Origin: Solidesulfovibrio alcoholivorans DSM 5433
GTDB lineage: Bacteria; Desulfobacterota; Desulfovibrionia; Desulfovibrionales; Desulfovibrionaceae
Assembly (NCBI RefSeq): GCF_000702665.1
Contig: NZ_JNJA01000003.1
Span: forward strand, 434,001 to 498,000
Length of the DNA: 64,000 nt
Direction of reading: 5' to 3'
Shown: positions 8,188-17,818 of the stretch, in pieces
Position numbering within the stretch: position 1 is the stretch's first letter
How the letters are laid out: each line of letters begins with the position of its first letter
Program-made: the position numbers and the translations under genes
The notes under the pieces: generated by a model
What the model was told of the DNA's origin: nothing
Databases searched by the model: none
Seen by the model: the letters and a program-made list of their open reading frames with translations, nothing else

Positions 8188-8235
8188 GGGGTGGTCCAGG
8201 AGGGGCCCCCGGCCCCTTCTGGCCGCCGGAGGCAT
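8188..8235 (-). repeat. GC-rich palindromic repeat, copy A
   Basis: A 48-base element that, read on the minus strand, begins ATGCCTCCGGCGGCCA and ends CTCCTGGACCACCCC. It matches copy B (25488-25535) with only two differences. The centre folds into a 12-bp hairpin with one mismatch and a GGG loop. It lies inside the gap between the permease and ATPase genes of one operon, where the hairpin could affect mRNA stability or cause partial termination. Confidence 0.85.
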
Positions 8236-8238
8236 TTC

Positions 8239-8290
8239 TTCATCCCCCTCCCACTCCCTCTCTCCACCCCTCCACCTCTCCACCTCTCGT
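8239..8290 (-). other. Purine-rich tract between permease and ATPase genes
   Basis: The plus strand is almost entirely C and T with scattered A, including tandem CACCTCTC units, so the minus-strand transcript is rich in G and A. It directly follows the permease stop. It has no coding content and its role is unknown. Confidence 0.5.
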
Positions 8291-8294
8291 CCCA

Positions 8295-9458
8295 CTACAA
8301 CATGACCAGGGCCTGGGAGGGTTCGATGCGCGCGGCGGAAAGCGCCGGCGGCAGCGAGGCCAGGGCCGAGAGCAGGGCCACGGCCGCGAACACGGCCGCG
8401 AACTGGGCCGGGAGGAACACGGGCGCGGCCGCGCCGAGGTCGAGCAGAGCCATGAGTTTGAAGCTCCCGAAATAACCTATGACCTGGCCGAACACCGCCG
8501 CCAGCAGGCCGAGGCTGATACCTTCGAGGCTCATGAGCGTGAAGATGGCGGACTTGGAGTAGCCCAGGGCACGCAGCAGGCCGATCTCGTTTTTGCGTTC
8601 GTTGACCGAGGAAAAGACCGACAGCCCGATCATGACGCAGGCCGTGAGCAGGATGACGCCGGAGACGGCCAGGGCCAGGCGTTTGACGAAATCCACGGTC
8701 ATCATGCGGCTTTTGACCACCTGCCCCATGGCCTTGACGTCGGTGCCGGGCAGGGCGGCGGCAAGCTGTGCCGTGATCTCATCGATGGGGCAGCCCGAGC
8801 ACAGCGCGGCCACTTCCACGAAATGCACCCGGTTTTCCTGGCCGGCCGCGCGTTGCAGGGCGTGCAGGTCGGCAAAGAGCATGGCGTCGTCGCCCGAGCC
8901 CGTGGGGCCGAGCACGCCGGCCACGGTGAAAGGCGTACCCGAGACGTCCACCTGCGCGCCGGGAACAAGGCGCAGGCGCGCGGCCGCTTCCGCGCCGGCG
9001 AGCACCTGCCCGTCGCCCGGCGTCAGCTCGCCGCTCGCGGCATGCCAGTAGCTTTTGATGCGCAGTTCCTGGTCGAAATCCACGCCGATCACGCCGACCG
9101 GGGTGTCGCGCACCTTGGTCAGCAGGGCGAATTTCGGGGCCACGGCGCTTAAGCGGTCCTGGTGGTGGATGCCGGTTATGGCCGCAAGCGTCGTGTCCTC
9201 GGCCAGGGAGCGGATGTCCACGGACACGTCGCCGAGCGCCATGCCGCCGTAGCTCACGGACAGGGTTTCGGCGCGGGGCGCGACCAGGATGTTGGCCCCG
9301 TAGGCGGCGAGCTTTTCCTCCAGGCTTTCGCCCACGGCCTTGGAGAGTTCGAGCAGGGCGGTCACCGAGGCCACGCCGATGGAGAAGACCGCGACCATCA
9401 GCAGCGTGCGCAGGAGTTTGCGCCGCAGGTTGCGCAGGGGAATGGTCAGGATGTTCAA
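8295..9458 (-). CDS. ABC transporter permease, FtsX/MacB type
   Basis: 387-aa inner-membrane permease. One N-terminal span (about 13-35), a periplasmic domain of about 220 residues, and three C-terminal spans within the FtsX core. The FtsX-type coupling segment is KNEIGLLRALGYSKSAIF, and the end SAARIEPSQALVML is also typical of this class. The periplasmic domain has CSGCP, a CxxC that could bind metal or be redox-active. It sits between the DUF2318 gene (upstream) and the ATPase (downstream) on the same strand. One permease is present; related iron-uptake loci often carry two. Confidence 0.87.
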   Translation of the reverse strand: MNILTIPLRNLRRKLLRTLLMVAVFSIGVASVTALLELSKAVGESLEEKLAAYGANILVAPRAETLSVSYGGMALGDVSVDIRSLAEDTTLAAITGIHHQDRLSAVAPKFALLTKVRDTPVGVIGVDFDQELRIKSYWHAASGELTPGDGQVLAGAEAAARLRLVPGAQVDVSGTPFTVAGVLGPTGSGDDAMLFADLHALQRAAGQENRVHFVEVAALCSGCPIDEITAQLAAALPGTDVKAMGQVVKSRMMTVDFVKRLALAVSGVILLTACVMIGLSVFSSVNERKNEIGLLRALGYSKSAIFTLMSLEGISLGLLAAVFGQVIGYFGSFKLMALLDLGAAAPVFLPAQFAAVFAAVALLSALASLPPALSAARIEPSQALVML

Positions 9459-9497
9459 GCAGGGCTCCTTGCTCGGGCGGTTGCGGAGGGCAGTGGC

Positions 9498-9980
9498 CTA
9501 GAAAAAGCGCGCGCCGGCGTTCAGGGCCGCCATGGGCACGCGAATCGTGTCGCCCGTGGCCTCCGCCGCCAGCGGAGCCGGGTTGCAGCCGCCGTGGACC
9601 TCGCCGATCTTGCTTACGTGGAAGCGGCGGCCGCAGTTGACGCAGACCATGAATTCACCGTCCTGGCGGTAGCCCTTTTTCTCGGGGAAGCAGACGTCGC
9701 AGGCGTCGAAAGCCGTGCGCACCTTGCCGTCGGGGCTTTTGACCGCGAAGAACTTGATCTCCTTGCCGCCGGCGCTGACCACGTAGAAATGCGCCTTGCC
9801 GTCGGACACGTCGGCCAGGGGAATGGCCACGGCGTCGCCCTGGGGCGAAAGGGTTTTGGTGTCGGAAAACATCCCGAACAGGGCGGATGCCGGGGCGGGC
9901 AGGCCGCACACCGCGGCCAGGGCGAGGAAAAGGGCCAGGGCGGCGACGCCGGACCAGGGACGTTTGGAAGATCGGGGCAT
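9498..9980 (-). CDS. DUF2318 secreted protein with paired CxxC motifs
   Basis: 160-aa exported protein. A signal peptide with an RSSKR n-region and cleavage near PASA is followed by a DUF2318-type domain. This has FDACDVCFPEKKGYRQ and VCVNCGRRF, two CxxC pairs likely to bind metal or a cofactor, and then EVHGGCNPAPL. In other bacteria DUF2318 proteins are encoded with FTR1/P19 and FtsX-type ABC genes in iron uptake loci, which matches the two genes downstream. The substrate is inferred from this context. Upstream lies a 341-base gap shared with the divergent kinase gene. Confidence 0.85.
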   Translation of the reverse strand: MPRSSKRPWSGVAALALFLALAAVCGLPAPASALFGMFSDTKTLSPQGDAVAIPLADVSDGKAHFYVVSAGGKEIKFFAVKSPDGKVRTAFDACDVCFPEKKGYRQDGEFMVCVNCGRRFHVSKIGEVHGGCNPAPLAAEATGDTIRVPMAALNAGARFF

Positions 9981-10321
9981 GGTGCGGATTCCTTTACGGT
10001 TTGAAGGTTGCTTTCCGTCAGTTCGGGGACCGTGCGGCTGCGGCGACTAATTGTGACTTTAAAAGTATGAATTTGTCGCAGGGAGATAGCAACCCACATG
10101 CCAACGTCAAGGGACGCTTTGGCGTCCTGCCGCGATCGCGTTGCGCGGCTGGGCGGAAGACGGATGGAATGGGCCATGCAAAGGCGCTTGCGACCGCCTG
10201 CCGGACAGGGCGCAGGCACGGCGGGCGTCGCGTTTCTGGACAGTGCGGTGCTTTGGCCGTATGAAAATAAGACGGACTGTATGGAAAAAATACAGGCTGT
10301 CGCATCCCAACGGAAAACGAC
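9981..10321. other. Divergent intergenic region, no gene
   Basis: 341 bases separate the DUF2318 gene (minus) from the ZraS-like kinase gene (plus). No plausible ORF with a ribosome binding site is seen. It contains an AT-richer stretch near 10045-10080 and the CTGTAT/ATACAG palindrome close to the kinase start. Promoters for both directions must lie here, but none with clear consensus elements was found. Confidence 0.6.
10277..10295 (+). promoter_or_regulatory. Inverted repeat upstream of the kinase gene, possible operator
   Basis: CTGTAT (10277-10282) and ATACAG (10290-10295) form a perfect 6-bp inverted repeat with a 7-base A-rich spacer, 26 bases before the start at 10322. The position would suit a regulator of the two-component operon; the binding protein is unknown. 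Confidence 0.35.
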
Positions 10322-12139
10322 ATGTGGGCCTTTCGCAAGAAAAATCCCTTTGGCGGGGCGTCGTCGCCGCTCGTGGTCATCGGCGCGGCCGCGATCCTGG
10401 CGGCGGTGGTTGTGGCCATGGCCGTCATCGACCTGGGCCGGGAAAAGCAGTACATGACCCAGCTTTTGCTGGAAAAAGGCGCGGCGCTGATCAAGTCCTT
10501 CGAGGCCGGCGCGCGCACCGGCATGCGCGGCGGCTTCGGCGCGGAGGTGCGCCTGCAGCACCTGCTCGAGGAAATGGCCGACCAGCCGGGCATCTTCTAC
10601 ATCGCCGTGACCGACGCCGATGGCAAGATCGTGGCCCACAACGACGCCGCGCGCATCGGGCAGGAGCTCTTCCCGCCCAAAGTCATGGCGCAGCTTGCTC
10701 CCGGGAGCACGGAAAAATGGCGTCTGGCCCGGGAGGAGGACGACAAGCGGCAATCTTTCCTGGTCTACCGCCGTTTCGTGCCTTCGCCCGGCGGCCGCGG
10801 TCCCCACGGCATGGGCATGATGTTTCCCCACGGGCAGCAGCGCGGCAAAGCCTTTTTCTGCACCGATGATTGCGATGAACCGGGCGGCCGGCGCGACCTG
10901 CGCGGCGTGCCCCTCGACATCTTCGTCGGCCTCGACGTGGCCCCCATCGAGGCCGCACGACGGGCGGACCTGCAGAATACGCTCATCACGGCGGCGGTGC
11001 TGCTGGCGCTTGGGCTTGGCGGCGTGCTGGCACTTTTCTGGGCGCAGAGCTACCGGGCACAACGCAGGGCGTTGCGACACACCACGGCGCTGGCCTCGGA
11101 AGTGGTGGCGGCCATGCCGGCGGGGCTCCTGCTCGTGTCGCCGGACGGCAAGGTGGCCATGGCCAACGGCGCGGCCGAGGCCCTGGCCGGCGTCTCGCCC
11201 GGGGAGCTTACCGGCCGTCCCGTCCACGACGTGTTGCCGCCCGGGGTGCTCGCCGCCATCGACGGCGGCGAACGCGAGATGGACATGCGCCTGGGCGAGG
11301 GCGCGACCGCGCCCCTTGGCGTCTCGGTTTCCTCGGTCGCCACGGAAGAGGGCACGACCATCGGCGCGCTCGTGGTGCTGCGCGACCTGCGCGAGGTCAG
11401 GCGTCTGGAAGCCGAGGTGCGGCGGCGCGAAAAGCTCGCCGCCGTGGGCCACCTCGCCGCTGGCGTGGCCCACGAGATCCGCAATCCCCTGAGCTCCATC
11501 CGTGGCTATGCGGCGTACTTCGGGGGCAAGTTCGCTCCGGGCAGCGAGGACAGGCAGGCCGCCGAGGTCATGGTGCGCGAGGTGGACCGCTTAAACCGCG
11601 TCATTTCGGAACTGATCGAATTCGCGCGGCCTTCGGACATCGTGCGCCGTCCCGTGCGCCTGTCCGACCTCGCCGCCCACGCCGCGCGCCTGACGCGCCC
11701 CGACGCCGTGGCGCGCGGCGTGTCCGTGGACCTGGGCGGCGTCGGCGACGGCCCCGAAATCGTGGCCGACCCGGACAGGCTTTCCCAGGCCTTGCTCAAT
11801 TTGTGCCTCAATGCCATCCAAGCCATGGGCACGGGCGGCGTCATGCGGCTGGCCACGGGCACGGCCCCGGACGGCCGGGCCTACGTGTCCGTGGCCGACG
11901 AAGGCGGCGGCATCGCCGCGGCCGACCGGGACCGGATCTTCGATCCCTATTACACCACCAAGGCCCACGGCACCGGGCTCGGGCTGCCCATCGCCCACAA
12001 GATCGTCGTGGCCCACGGCGGGGAGATCGTGCTGGCGGCGCGGCCCGAGGGCGGCACCCTGGCCACGATACTGCTTCCCGTCGCGGGCGGGGACACGGCA
12101 AACGGAGACGAGGATGCTGGCGAAAATACTCGTGGTTGA
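10322..12139 (+). CDS. Sensor histidine kinase, ZraS-like
   Basis: 605-aa membrane kinase. Spans at about 14-38 and 218-240 enclose a periplasmic sensor, followed by a PAS domain, a HisKA domain with the phosphorylated His in VAHEIRNPLSS, and a HATPase domain (NLCLNAIQA, DEGGGI, GTGLGLPIAH). The sensor contains GPHGMGMMFPHGQQRG and FFCTDDCDE, a His/Met/Cys-rich stretch able to bind metal. That fits the ZraS class, which senses zinc or envelope stress. The response-regulator gene overlaps its 3' end by 26 bases, so the two form one operon. Confidence 0.9.
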   Translation: MWAFRKKNPFGGASSPLVVIGAAAILAAVVVAMAVIDLGREKQYMTQLLLEKGAALIKSFEAGARTGMRGGFGAEVRLQHLLEEMADQPGIFYIAVTDADGKIVAHNDAARIGQELFPPKVMAQLAPGSTEKWRLAREEDDKRQSFLVYRRFVPSPGGRGPHGMGMMFPHGQQRGKAFFCTDDCDEPGGRRDLRGVPLDIFVGLDVAPIEAARRADLQNTLITAAVLLALGLGGVLALFWAQSYRAQRRALRHTTALASEVVAAMPAGLLLVSPDGKVAMANGAAEALAGVSPGELTGRPVHDVLPPGVLAAIDGGEREMDMRLGEGATAPLGVSVSSVATEEGTTIGALVVLRDLREVRRLEAEVRRREKLAAVGHLAAGVAHEIRNPLSSIRGYAAYFGGKFAPGSEDRQAAEVMVREVDRLNRVISELIEFARPSDIVRRPVRLSDLAAHAARLTRPDAVARGVSVDLGGVGDGPEIVADPDRLSQALLNLCLNAIQAMGTGGVMRLATGTAPDGRAYVSVADEGGGIAAADRDRIFDPYYTTKAHGTGLGLPIAHKIVVAHGGEIVLAARPEGGTLATILLPVAGGDTANGDEDAGENTRG

Positions 12140-13481
12140 CGACGATGCCGGACACCTGTCCATGCTGCGCACCGTGCTGTCCGGCTGGGGCTATGCCCCG
12201 GAGGGCGCGACCGACGGCGAAAGCGCCGTGGAGATGGTGCGCGCCAAGGCCTACGACGCGGTGCTGCTTGACGTGCGCATGGCCGGCATGGGCGGCATGG
12301 AGGCGCTTTCGCGCATGAGCGCCTTCAACCCGGCCATGCCGGTCATCATCATGACGGCGTATTCCTCGGTGGAAACGGCCGTGGCGGCGCTCAAGACCGG
12401 GGCCTACGACTACCTGACCAAGCCGCTCGACCTCGACGTGCTGCGCCTGACCCTGGAGCGGGCGCTCGACCACATGCGCCTTGCCGCCGAAAACGAGACG
12501 CTGCGGCGCAAGCTGGCCGACGCGCCGCCCGGACCGGAAATCATCGGCACGAGCCGGGCCATGCGCGAGCTTTTCACGCTCATCGGCATGGTCGCCCCCA
12601 CCGAGGCCACGGTGCTCATCACCGGCGAATCCGGCACAGGCAAGGAGCTCGTCGCCCGGGCCATCCACTCCGGCAGCGCCCGATCGTCCGGGCCGCTGGT
12701 TGCCGTCAACTGCGCGGCGCTCAGCGAAACCCTGCTCGAATCGGAGCTTTTCGGCCACGAGAAAGGGGCCTTCACCGGGGCCGAACGCCGCCGCGAAGGC
12801 CGGTTCATGGCCGCGGACAAAGGTTCCATCTTCCTTGACGAGATCGGCGAGATCGCCCAGCCCATCCAGGCCAAGCTCCTGCGCGTCATCCAGGAGCGCG
12901 AGATCCAGCGTGTGGGCGGCGACAAGCCCATCGGTGTGGACGTGCGCATCCTGGCCGCCACCAACCGCGACCTCAAAAAAGAGGTCGCGGCCGGGCGCTT
13001 TCGCGAGGATCTCTATTACCGGCTCAACGTCGTTTCCGTGCCGGTGCCGCCCCTTCGCGAGCGCGCCGAGGACATCCCGCTTCTGGCCCAGTTTTTCCTC
13101 GGCCGTTTCGCCGAGAAAAACCGTAAGCGCATCAAGGGGTTCACGCCGGCGGCCATGGACCATCTGGTCCGTTGCGCCTGGCCGGGCAACGTCCGCGAGC
13201 TGGAAAACGCCGTGGAACGTGCCGTGATCCTCTCCGTCGGCGAATACGTCACCGAGCGCGAACTGCCCCTGTGCGACCCGCGGCCTGCGACTCCGGCCCT
13301 GGCGACCCAGGTGGAAGGGGGCAGCGGGGGGCTGACCGGGCGGCCGCTCGACGACGTCGAGCGCGAGGTCATCCTGGCAACGCTCGATTCCTGCGGCGGC
13401 AACAAGAGCGAGGCCGCCCGGGTGCTTGGCATCACACGGGCGACCCTCCATAAAAAGCTCAAGAAGTACGGAGAGGACTGA
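12114..13481 (+). CDS. Sigma-54-dependent response regulator, NtrC/ZraR family
   Basis: 455-aa activator paired with the kinase upstream. Receiver domain (1-120) with LLDVRMAG phospho-Asp, AAA+ domain with Walker A GESGTGKE and the sigma-54 contact loop EKGAFTGAE, then a Fis-type helix-turn-helix ([20 protein letters not shown]). All parts needed for sigma-54 activation are intact. The ATG at 12114 follows GGAGACGAGG and lies inside the kinase gene. Its target promoters are not evident in the window. Confidence 0.92.
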   Translation: MLAKILVVDDDAGHLSMLRTVLSGWGYAPEGATDGESAVEMVRAKAYDAVLLDVRMAGMGGMEALSRMSAFNPAMPVIIMTAYSSVETAVAALKTGAYDYLTKPLDLDVLRLTLERALDHMRLAAENETLRRKLADAPPGPEIIGTSRAMRELFTLIGMVAPTEATVLITGESGTGKELVARAIHSGSARSSGPLVAVNCAALSETLLESELFGHEKGAFTGAERRREGRFMAADKGSIFLDEIGEIAQPIQAKLLRVIQEREIQRVGGDKPIGVDVRILAATNRDLKKEVAAGRFREDLYYRLNVVSVPVPPLRERAEDIPLLAQFFLGRFAEKNRKRIKGFTPAAMDHLVRCAWPGNVRELENAVERAVILSVGEYVTERELPLCDPRPATPALATQVEGGSGGLTGRPLDDVEREVILATLDSCGGNKSEAARVLGITRATLHKKLKKYGED

Positions 13482-13531
13482 GGCAGCAACGGCTGTCGCG
13501 CCGTGCGTCCCCGGGCGTGGCCGCGTCCGCG

Positions 13532-13555
13532 TTTTTTTTGCCAGCGGCAAAAAAA
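13532..13555. terminator. T/A-rich palindrome after the response regulator gene, possible terminator
   Basis: Eight T, GCC, AGC, GGC and seven A (13532-13555) form a symmetrical element with U-rich flanks in both directions, between the regulator gene and the hybrid kinase gene. The GC stem is only three pairs, so this is a weak call. Confidence 0.3.
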
Positions 13556-13678
13556 CGGACTTCGGCTTTTGTTTTTCGGGATACGCTGGTAGATTCTGTC
13601 AGACTGGCGGTGTGGCCTTGCGTAGAGCAACCCTTTCTCCCGGATTGTCTCGGGCGGCGACAGAGGACGGACAGCGTC

Positions 13679-16600
13679 ATGGAGCCGATTTCCAAAACCG
13701 TGTTTTTAGGACTGGTCAACAACGCCGCCCTGCTCCTCGCTCTGGCGTTTCTCTACGATTCCTTCACGCGGGCGGAAATCGGTCACCCTTCCTGGCGAAA
13801 GCGCGTCCTGGCCGGACTGTGCCTCGGCGGCATGGCCATGGCCGTGATGCTCAACCCCTGGGAGCTGCGGGCGGGCCTGTTCTTCGATACCCGATCCATT
13901 CTCCTCGGCGTGGCCGGCCTTTTCTTCGGTGTCCTGCCCACGGTCGTGGCCATGGTCATGGCCGCGTCGCTGCGCCTGGTCCAGGGCGGCCTCGGGGTGT
14001 ACATGGGCCTGGCCACGACGGTCGTTTCCGGTTGTTGCGGCCTGGCCTGGAGGCGTTGGGGCGTCAGGGAGCTGGCCGGGCTTACCCCGTGGAATCTCCT
14101 GGCGTTCGGCGTCGTGCTCCACGTCTTCGTGCTGGCCTGCACCTTCCTGTTGCCGTTTCCCGTCGCCCGCGAAACGCTGGAAATGGTGGCCCTGCCGATG
14201 CTCGCCCTGTATCCGCCGCTTACGGTCGCGTTGGGACTGTTGCTGGTACGCCGCCTGACGCGCAACCGCCTGCTTTCCCGCCTTGTCGAGAGCGAATCGC
14301 GCTATCAGAGCCTTTTCGAGAACAACCATGCCGCCATGCTGTTGATCGATCCCGAAACGGGAGCCATCGCTGACGCCAACCCTTCGGCCTGCGCCTACTA
14401 CGGCTGGACGCGCGAGGAGATCAGGCAACGGCGCATGGCGGACATCAACACGAGGCCGGCCCATGAGGTCCGCGCGGCCATGGCGGAAGCCCAAAGTGGC
14501 CGCAAACGCACCTTCGAGTTCCGGCACAGGCTCGCCGACGGCCGCATGCGCGACGTGAACGTCTATTCCGGCCCGATCCGGCTTGACGACCGCATCCTGC
14601 TCTATTCCATCGTCATGGACGTCACCGACCGCCAGGAGGCGCTCCGTCGCTTGGTCGCAAGCGAAAAGCGTTTCCGCCTGTTGGTGGAAAACGCCCCGTT
14701 CGGCATCTTCGTGCAGACGCGGGGCGTCTTCGCCTACGTTAATCCCGGGGCGCGAGAACTCTTCGGCGTGCCGGTTCCTGGCGGGTTGCTCGGCACGCCC
14801 GTGCTGGAACGGGTCGCGCCGGCGTACCGCGACAAGGTCCTGGCCCGCATCCGTCGTCTCAACGAGGACCGGCTTGCGGTGCCCATGAGCGAGCATACCA
14901 TGCTGCGCCTGGACGGGGGGCAATTCATCGCCGATGTGGCGGCCGTGCCGGTGGATTGGGACGGAGACGATGGCGCTCTGGTGTTTTTCCGCGACGTCAC
15001 GGACCGCAGGCGCAAAGAGGAGCAGGTGCGCGCCAGCGAAGCCCGGATGAAGAGCCTTTTCGCGGTGACGCAGATGGAGGCGGCTTCCCTCGATGCCCTG
15101 TTCGCCCATGTCGCGGCGCAAGCCGGGCTTTTGACCGAAAGCCGTTACGGCTGCCTGTTCGTGCGCGGCGAGACGGACGGCGGGCTGCAGCTCGCCGCCT
15201 CGTGCGGCGAGGCGGCCTGCCGGGGACTTTGGGAAGGCGGGCCCCAGGATCTGGAAGCGCTGGGGCAATGGCTGGAAGCGGTGCGCCTGCGCCGTCCCGT
15301 GATCGTGCCGGGAGCAGGTGAGGGCGGAACAGCCGGCCAGGCCTTGTGCGTGCCTGCCGTGGCCGGGGATGCGGTGGCCGCGCTGTTGGTCCTGGTCGGC
15401 AAGCCCGAGCCGTACGGCGAATCGGACATTCATTTCGCCGCGCTGCTCATGGACACGGTCTGGCGCATGGTCGCCAGGCGTCGCGACGCGGCCGCGCTGC
15501 TTGCGGCCAAGGAGGCGGCGGAAAAGGCCAGCCGGGTGAAAAGCGAGTTTCTGGCCAACATGAGCCACGAACTGCGTACCCCGTTAAACGGCATTCACGG
15601 CATGACGCAACTGCTGGTCGCCACGGCGCTGACGGCGGAGCAGCGCCAATACGTGGACGCCTCGCTGGTCTCCTGTCGCCGCCTGACGCATCTTTTAAGC
15701 GACATCCTGGACCTGTCGCGGGTGGAGTCGGGCAAACTCGACCTCGAGAACGAGCCGTTTCGGCTCGCCGACCTGCTGGCCGCGGTCACGGCCGCCTTTG
15801 AGCCGGCCTGCCTGGAAGCGGGGCTGTCCTGGGATGTCGCCGGCGATGCCGGCGTTCCGGAAATGCTTTGCGGCGACGAGGGCCGTGTGCGGCAGATCCT
15901 CTACAATCTCGTCGGCAACGCCGTGAAATTCACGCGCCAGGGCGGGGTGCGCCTTACGGTCTGGGCCGCGCCCACGGACGCCTCGGGCGCGGGGAGCGTG
16001 CTGTTCACCGTAGCCGACACCGGGGTCGGCATCCCGGCCGAGGAATTGGAGGCCGTGTTCGAGGCCTTCCACCAGGTGGAGCGCTCCTTTTCACGGCGTT
16101 TTCAGGGCGCGGGGCTGGGGCTTGCCATCGTGCGCCGGCTCGTGGGGCTCATGGGCGGGGTCGTGACCATGGAGAGCGAGGTCGGCGCGGGAACGTACTG
16201 CATGTGCGCCCTGCCGCTCGTACACGGCAAGAGCCAGCAAGCGAGGCCGGCACAGGTCACGGCGTCCGGGGTGCCCATCGTGGCCGGGCGACGGCTGCTC
16301 GTGGCCGAGGACGACGCGATCAGCGCCCTGGCCGTGCGGCGCATCCTGGAAAAAGACGGCCACAGCGTGCTCGTGGCCAAGGATGGCGGGGAGGCCGTGG
16401 AGCTGGCCAAGGCCTACCGGCCGGACCTCATCCTGATGGATGTGGGCATGCCGGTGCTCGACGGCGTGGAAGCGGCGCGCACCATCCGCGAGGCCGCGGC
16501 CCGGGAGGGACGGCCGCGCATTCCCATCATCGCGCTCACGGCCCATGCCATGGCCGGGGACCGCGAGGCGCTGCTTGCCGCGGGTATGGACGGCTATCTC

Positions 16601-16702
16601 GCCAAACCCGTGGAACATGAAGCGCTGCTCGCCGCCGTACGGACGCATTTCGCCGGGGCCGTCGCCGCGGAGCAGGCGGCCGCGATGTCCCAGGCGCGCT
16701 AG
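13679..16702 (+). CDS. Hybrid sensor histidine kinase (5TM-LYT, PAS, PAS, GAF, HisKA, HATPase, REC)
   Basis: 1007-aa signalling protein. The N-terminal 200 residues hold about six spans of the LytS-type 5TM sensor, including [18 protein letters not shown]. Then come two PAS domains ([30 protein letters not shown]), a GAF-like domain, HisKA with [16 protein letters not shown], HATPase with a [12 protein letters not shown]-box, and a C-terminal receiver with [13 protein letters not shown]. The ATG at 13679, after AGAGGACGG, begins directly at the first span. The frame opens earlier at 13517, but that extension is not membrane-like. It appears to be transcribed alone; no output regulator is adjacent. 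Confidence 0.9.
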   Translation: MEPISKTVFLGLVNNAALLLALAFLYDSFTRAEIGHPSWRKRVLAGLCLGGMAMAVMLNPWELRAGLFFDTRSILLGVAGLFFGVLPTVVAMVMAASLRLVQGGLGVYMGLATTVVSGCCGLAWRRWGVRELAGLTPWNLLAFGVVLHVFVLACTFLLPFPVARETLEMVALPMLALYPPLTVALGLLLVRRLTRNRLLSRLVESESRYQSLFENNHAAMLLIDPETGAIADANPSACAYYGWTREEIRQRRMADINTRPAHEVRAAMAEAQSGRKRTFEFRHRLADGRMRDVNVYSGPIRLDDRILLYSIVMDVTDRQEALRRLVASEKRFRLLVENAPFGIFVQTRGVFAYVNPGARELFGVPVPGGLLGTPVLERVAPAYRDKVLARIRRLNEDRLAVPMSEHTMLRLDGGQFIADVAAVPVDWDGDDGALVFFRDVTDRRRKEEQVRASEARMKSLFAVTQMEAASLDALFAHVAAQAGLLTESRYGCLFVRGETDGGLQLAASCGEAACRGLWEGGPQDLEALGQWLEAVRLRRPVIVPGAGEGGTAGQALCVPAVAGDAVAALLVLVGKPEPYGESDIHFAALLMDTVWRMVARRRDAAALLAAKEAAEKASRVKSEFLANMSHELRTPLNGIHGMTQLLVATALTAEQRQYVDASLVSCRRLTHLLSDILDLSRVESGKLDLENEPFRLADLLAAVTAAFEPACLEAGLSWDVAGDAGVPEMLCGDEGRVRQILYNLVGNAVKFTRQGGVRLTVWAAPTDASGAGSVLFTVADTGVGIPAEELEAVFEAFHQVERSFSRRFQGAGLGLAIVRRLVGLMGGVVTMESEVGAGTYCMCALPLVHGKSQQARPAQVTASGVPIVAGRRLLVAEDDAISALAVRRILEKDGHSVLVAKDGGEAVELAKAYRPDLILMDVGMPVLDGVEAARTIREAAAREGRPRIPIIALTAHAMAGDREALLAAGMDGYLAKPVEHEALLAAVRTHFAGAVAAEQAAAMSQAR

Positions 16703-17808
16703 CGTTTTCGCTTGATTGGGATGCGCAGCTCCTGCCCGAGGGACAGGCGGGTCGAGTCCACGCTGGGATTGACCGCGGTCAGGTCGGCCGCGGGCACGCC
16801 GAGTTTCCGGGCGATGCCGAGGATGGTGTCGCCTTTTTTTACCGCATAGGTCTTCCGGCTGGGTTTGGCCTTGGAGACGGGCGGTTCCCGGGCCGGTTCC
16901 GGCGTTGCCTCGGCCAGGGGGCGCAGGTCCCGGGCGTAAGCGCGCAGTTCGTCCGCGCCGGCGCTCGGGGGCAGTTTCTCGCCGGCGGCCACGGCGGCCA
17001 GGGTCACGCCGGCAAGCAACTTCGCGCCGCTTTCGGTCATGTGCACGCCGTCCGGCGTGCGCAACAGCACGGCGTCGCCGGTGGCCGCGTCGCGGCCGTG
17101 GCGGGTGAAGCGGCCCGAAGGGTCGGAAAAGGGGGCCTGCGTGTCCACGAAGCGGCAGCCGCCCGTGGCGGCGCACATGCCGGACAGGGCCGCGTTGACC
17201 TGTTTGGCCCCGACCGCCAGCGACGCTTCGCCCATGGACGGCACGCCGATCCAGTAGATGCGCACGGCCGGGTTGGCCGCGCGGCAGATCTCCACCAGTT
17301 CCCTGGCCTTGGCCGCATACGCCTCGACCCAGGCCGGGTTGTCGAAATAGATGCGTGATCCGTCCGGGCCTTCCACGGGCATGACGTCGTTGGCCCCGAG
17401 CATGATGACCACGATGTCCGGGGTTTCCCGGGCCATGTGCTCGCGCAGGCGTGCCGGCCAGTCGAGGAGTTCGGGGCGGGTCAGGCCCGTGGACTTGGTG
17501 CCGTCGCGGCTGAAGTCGAGGCCGGGTGTGCCGGTAAGCGCCCGTTCGAGCTGTTCGCCGAGGCTGATGGACAACGAATCGCCGACAACCAGGAGCTTTC
17601 GCGCCGTGGCGGTGCGGTGCGGTTTGGGGGCGCGGCGGGAAAAGACGTCTGTGGGCGCGAGGTCGGCGTGCTGCGGGGGGGGCGTTTCGTTGCCGTCGCC
17701 GTTGCAGGCGGCCCCGAGCAGGCACAGGCCGCACAGCGCGCAGGCCAGGACGAAACGGCCTGTTCGGGAGCGGGACGGACCGTCCCGGCGGAAGCGGCCG
17801 GCAAGCAT
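16699..17808 (-). CDS. SGNH (DUF459-like) lipoprotein with C-terminal LysM
   Basis: 369-aa predicted lipoprotein. Residues 1-35 are a signal with lipobox LGAAC. The SGNH hydrolase blocks are [13 protein letters not shown] (Ser), [12 protein letters not shown] (Asn) and [14 protein letters not shown] (Asp/His). A LysM domain ([17 protein letters not shown]) closes the chain, which suggests binding to peptidoglycan. Family members de-O-acetylate or transfer acyl groups on envelope glycans. The start at 17808 is chosen for its signal peptide; one at 17844 would overlap the upstream gene by 26 bases. Neither has a clear ribosome binding site. Last of three tandem SGNH genes. Confidence 0.82.
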   Translation of the reverse strand: MLAGRFRRDGPSRSRTGRFVLACALCGLCLLGAACNGDGNETPPPQHADLAPTDVFSRRAPKPHRTATARKLLVVGDSLSISLGEQLERALTGTPGLDFSRDGTKSTGLTRPELLDWPARLREHMARETPDIVVIMLGANDVMPVEGPDGSRIYFDNPAWVEAYAAKARELVEICRAANPAVRIYWIGVPSMGEASLAVGAKQVNAALSGMCAATGGCRFVDTQAPFSDPSGRFTRHGRDAATGDAVLLRTPDGVHMTESGAKLLAGVTLAAVAAGEKLPPSAGADELRAYARDLRPLAEATPEPAREPPVSKAKPSRKTYAVKKGDTILGIARKLGVPAADLTAVNPSVDSTRLSLGQELRIPIKRKR

Positions 17809-17818
17809 GGCGCGCCCG

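Noticed and set aside
10216-10235. Possible sigma-54 (-24/-12) site GGCACGGCGGGCGTCGC
   Set aside because: The GG and GC elements are not 12 bases apart and there is no TTGC at -12.
11841-13550. Minus-strand ORF opposite the response regulator gene
   Set aside because: Antisense to an intact NtrC-type regulator, no start signal.
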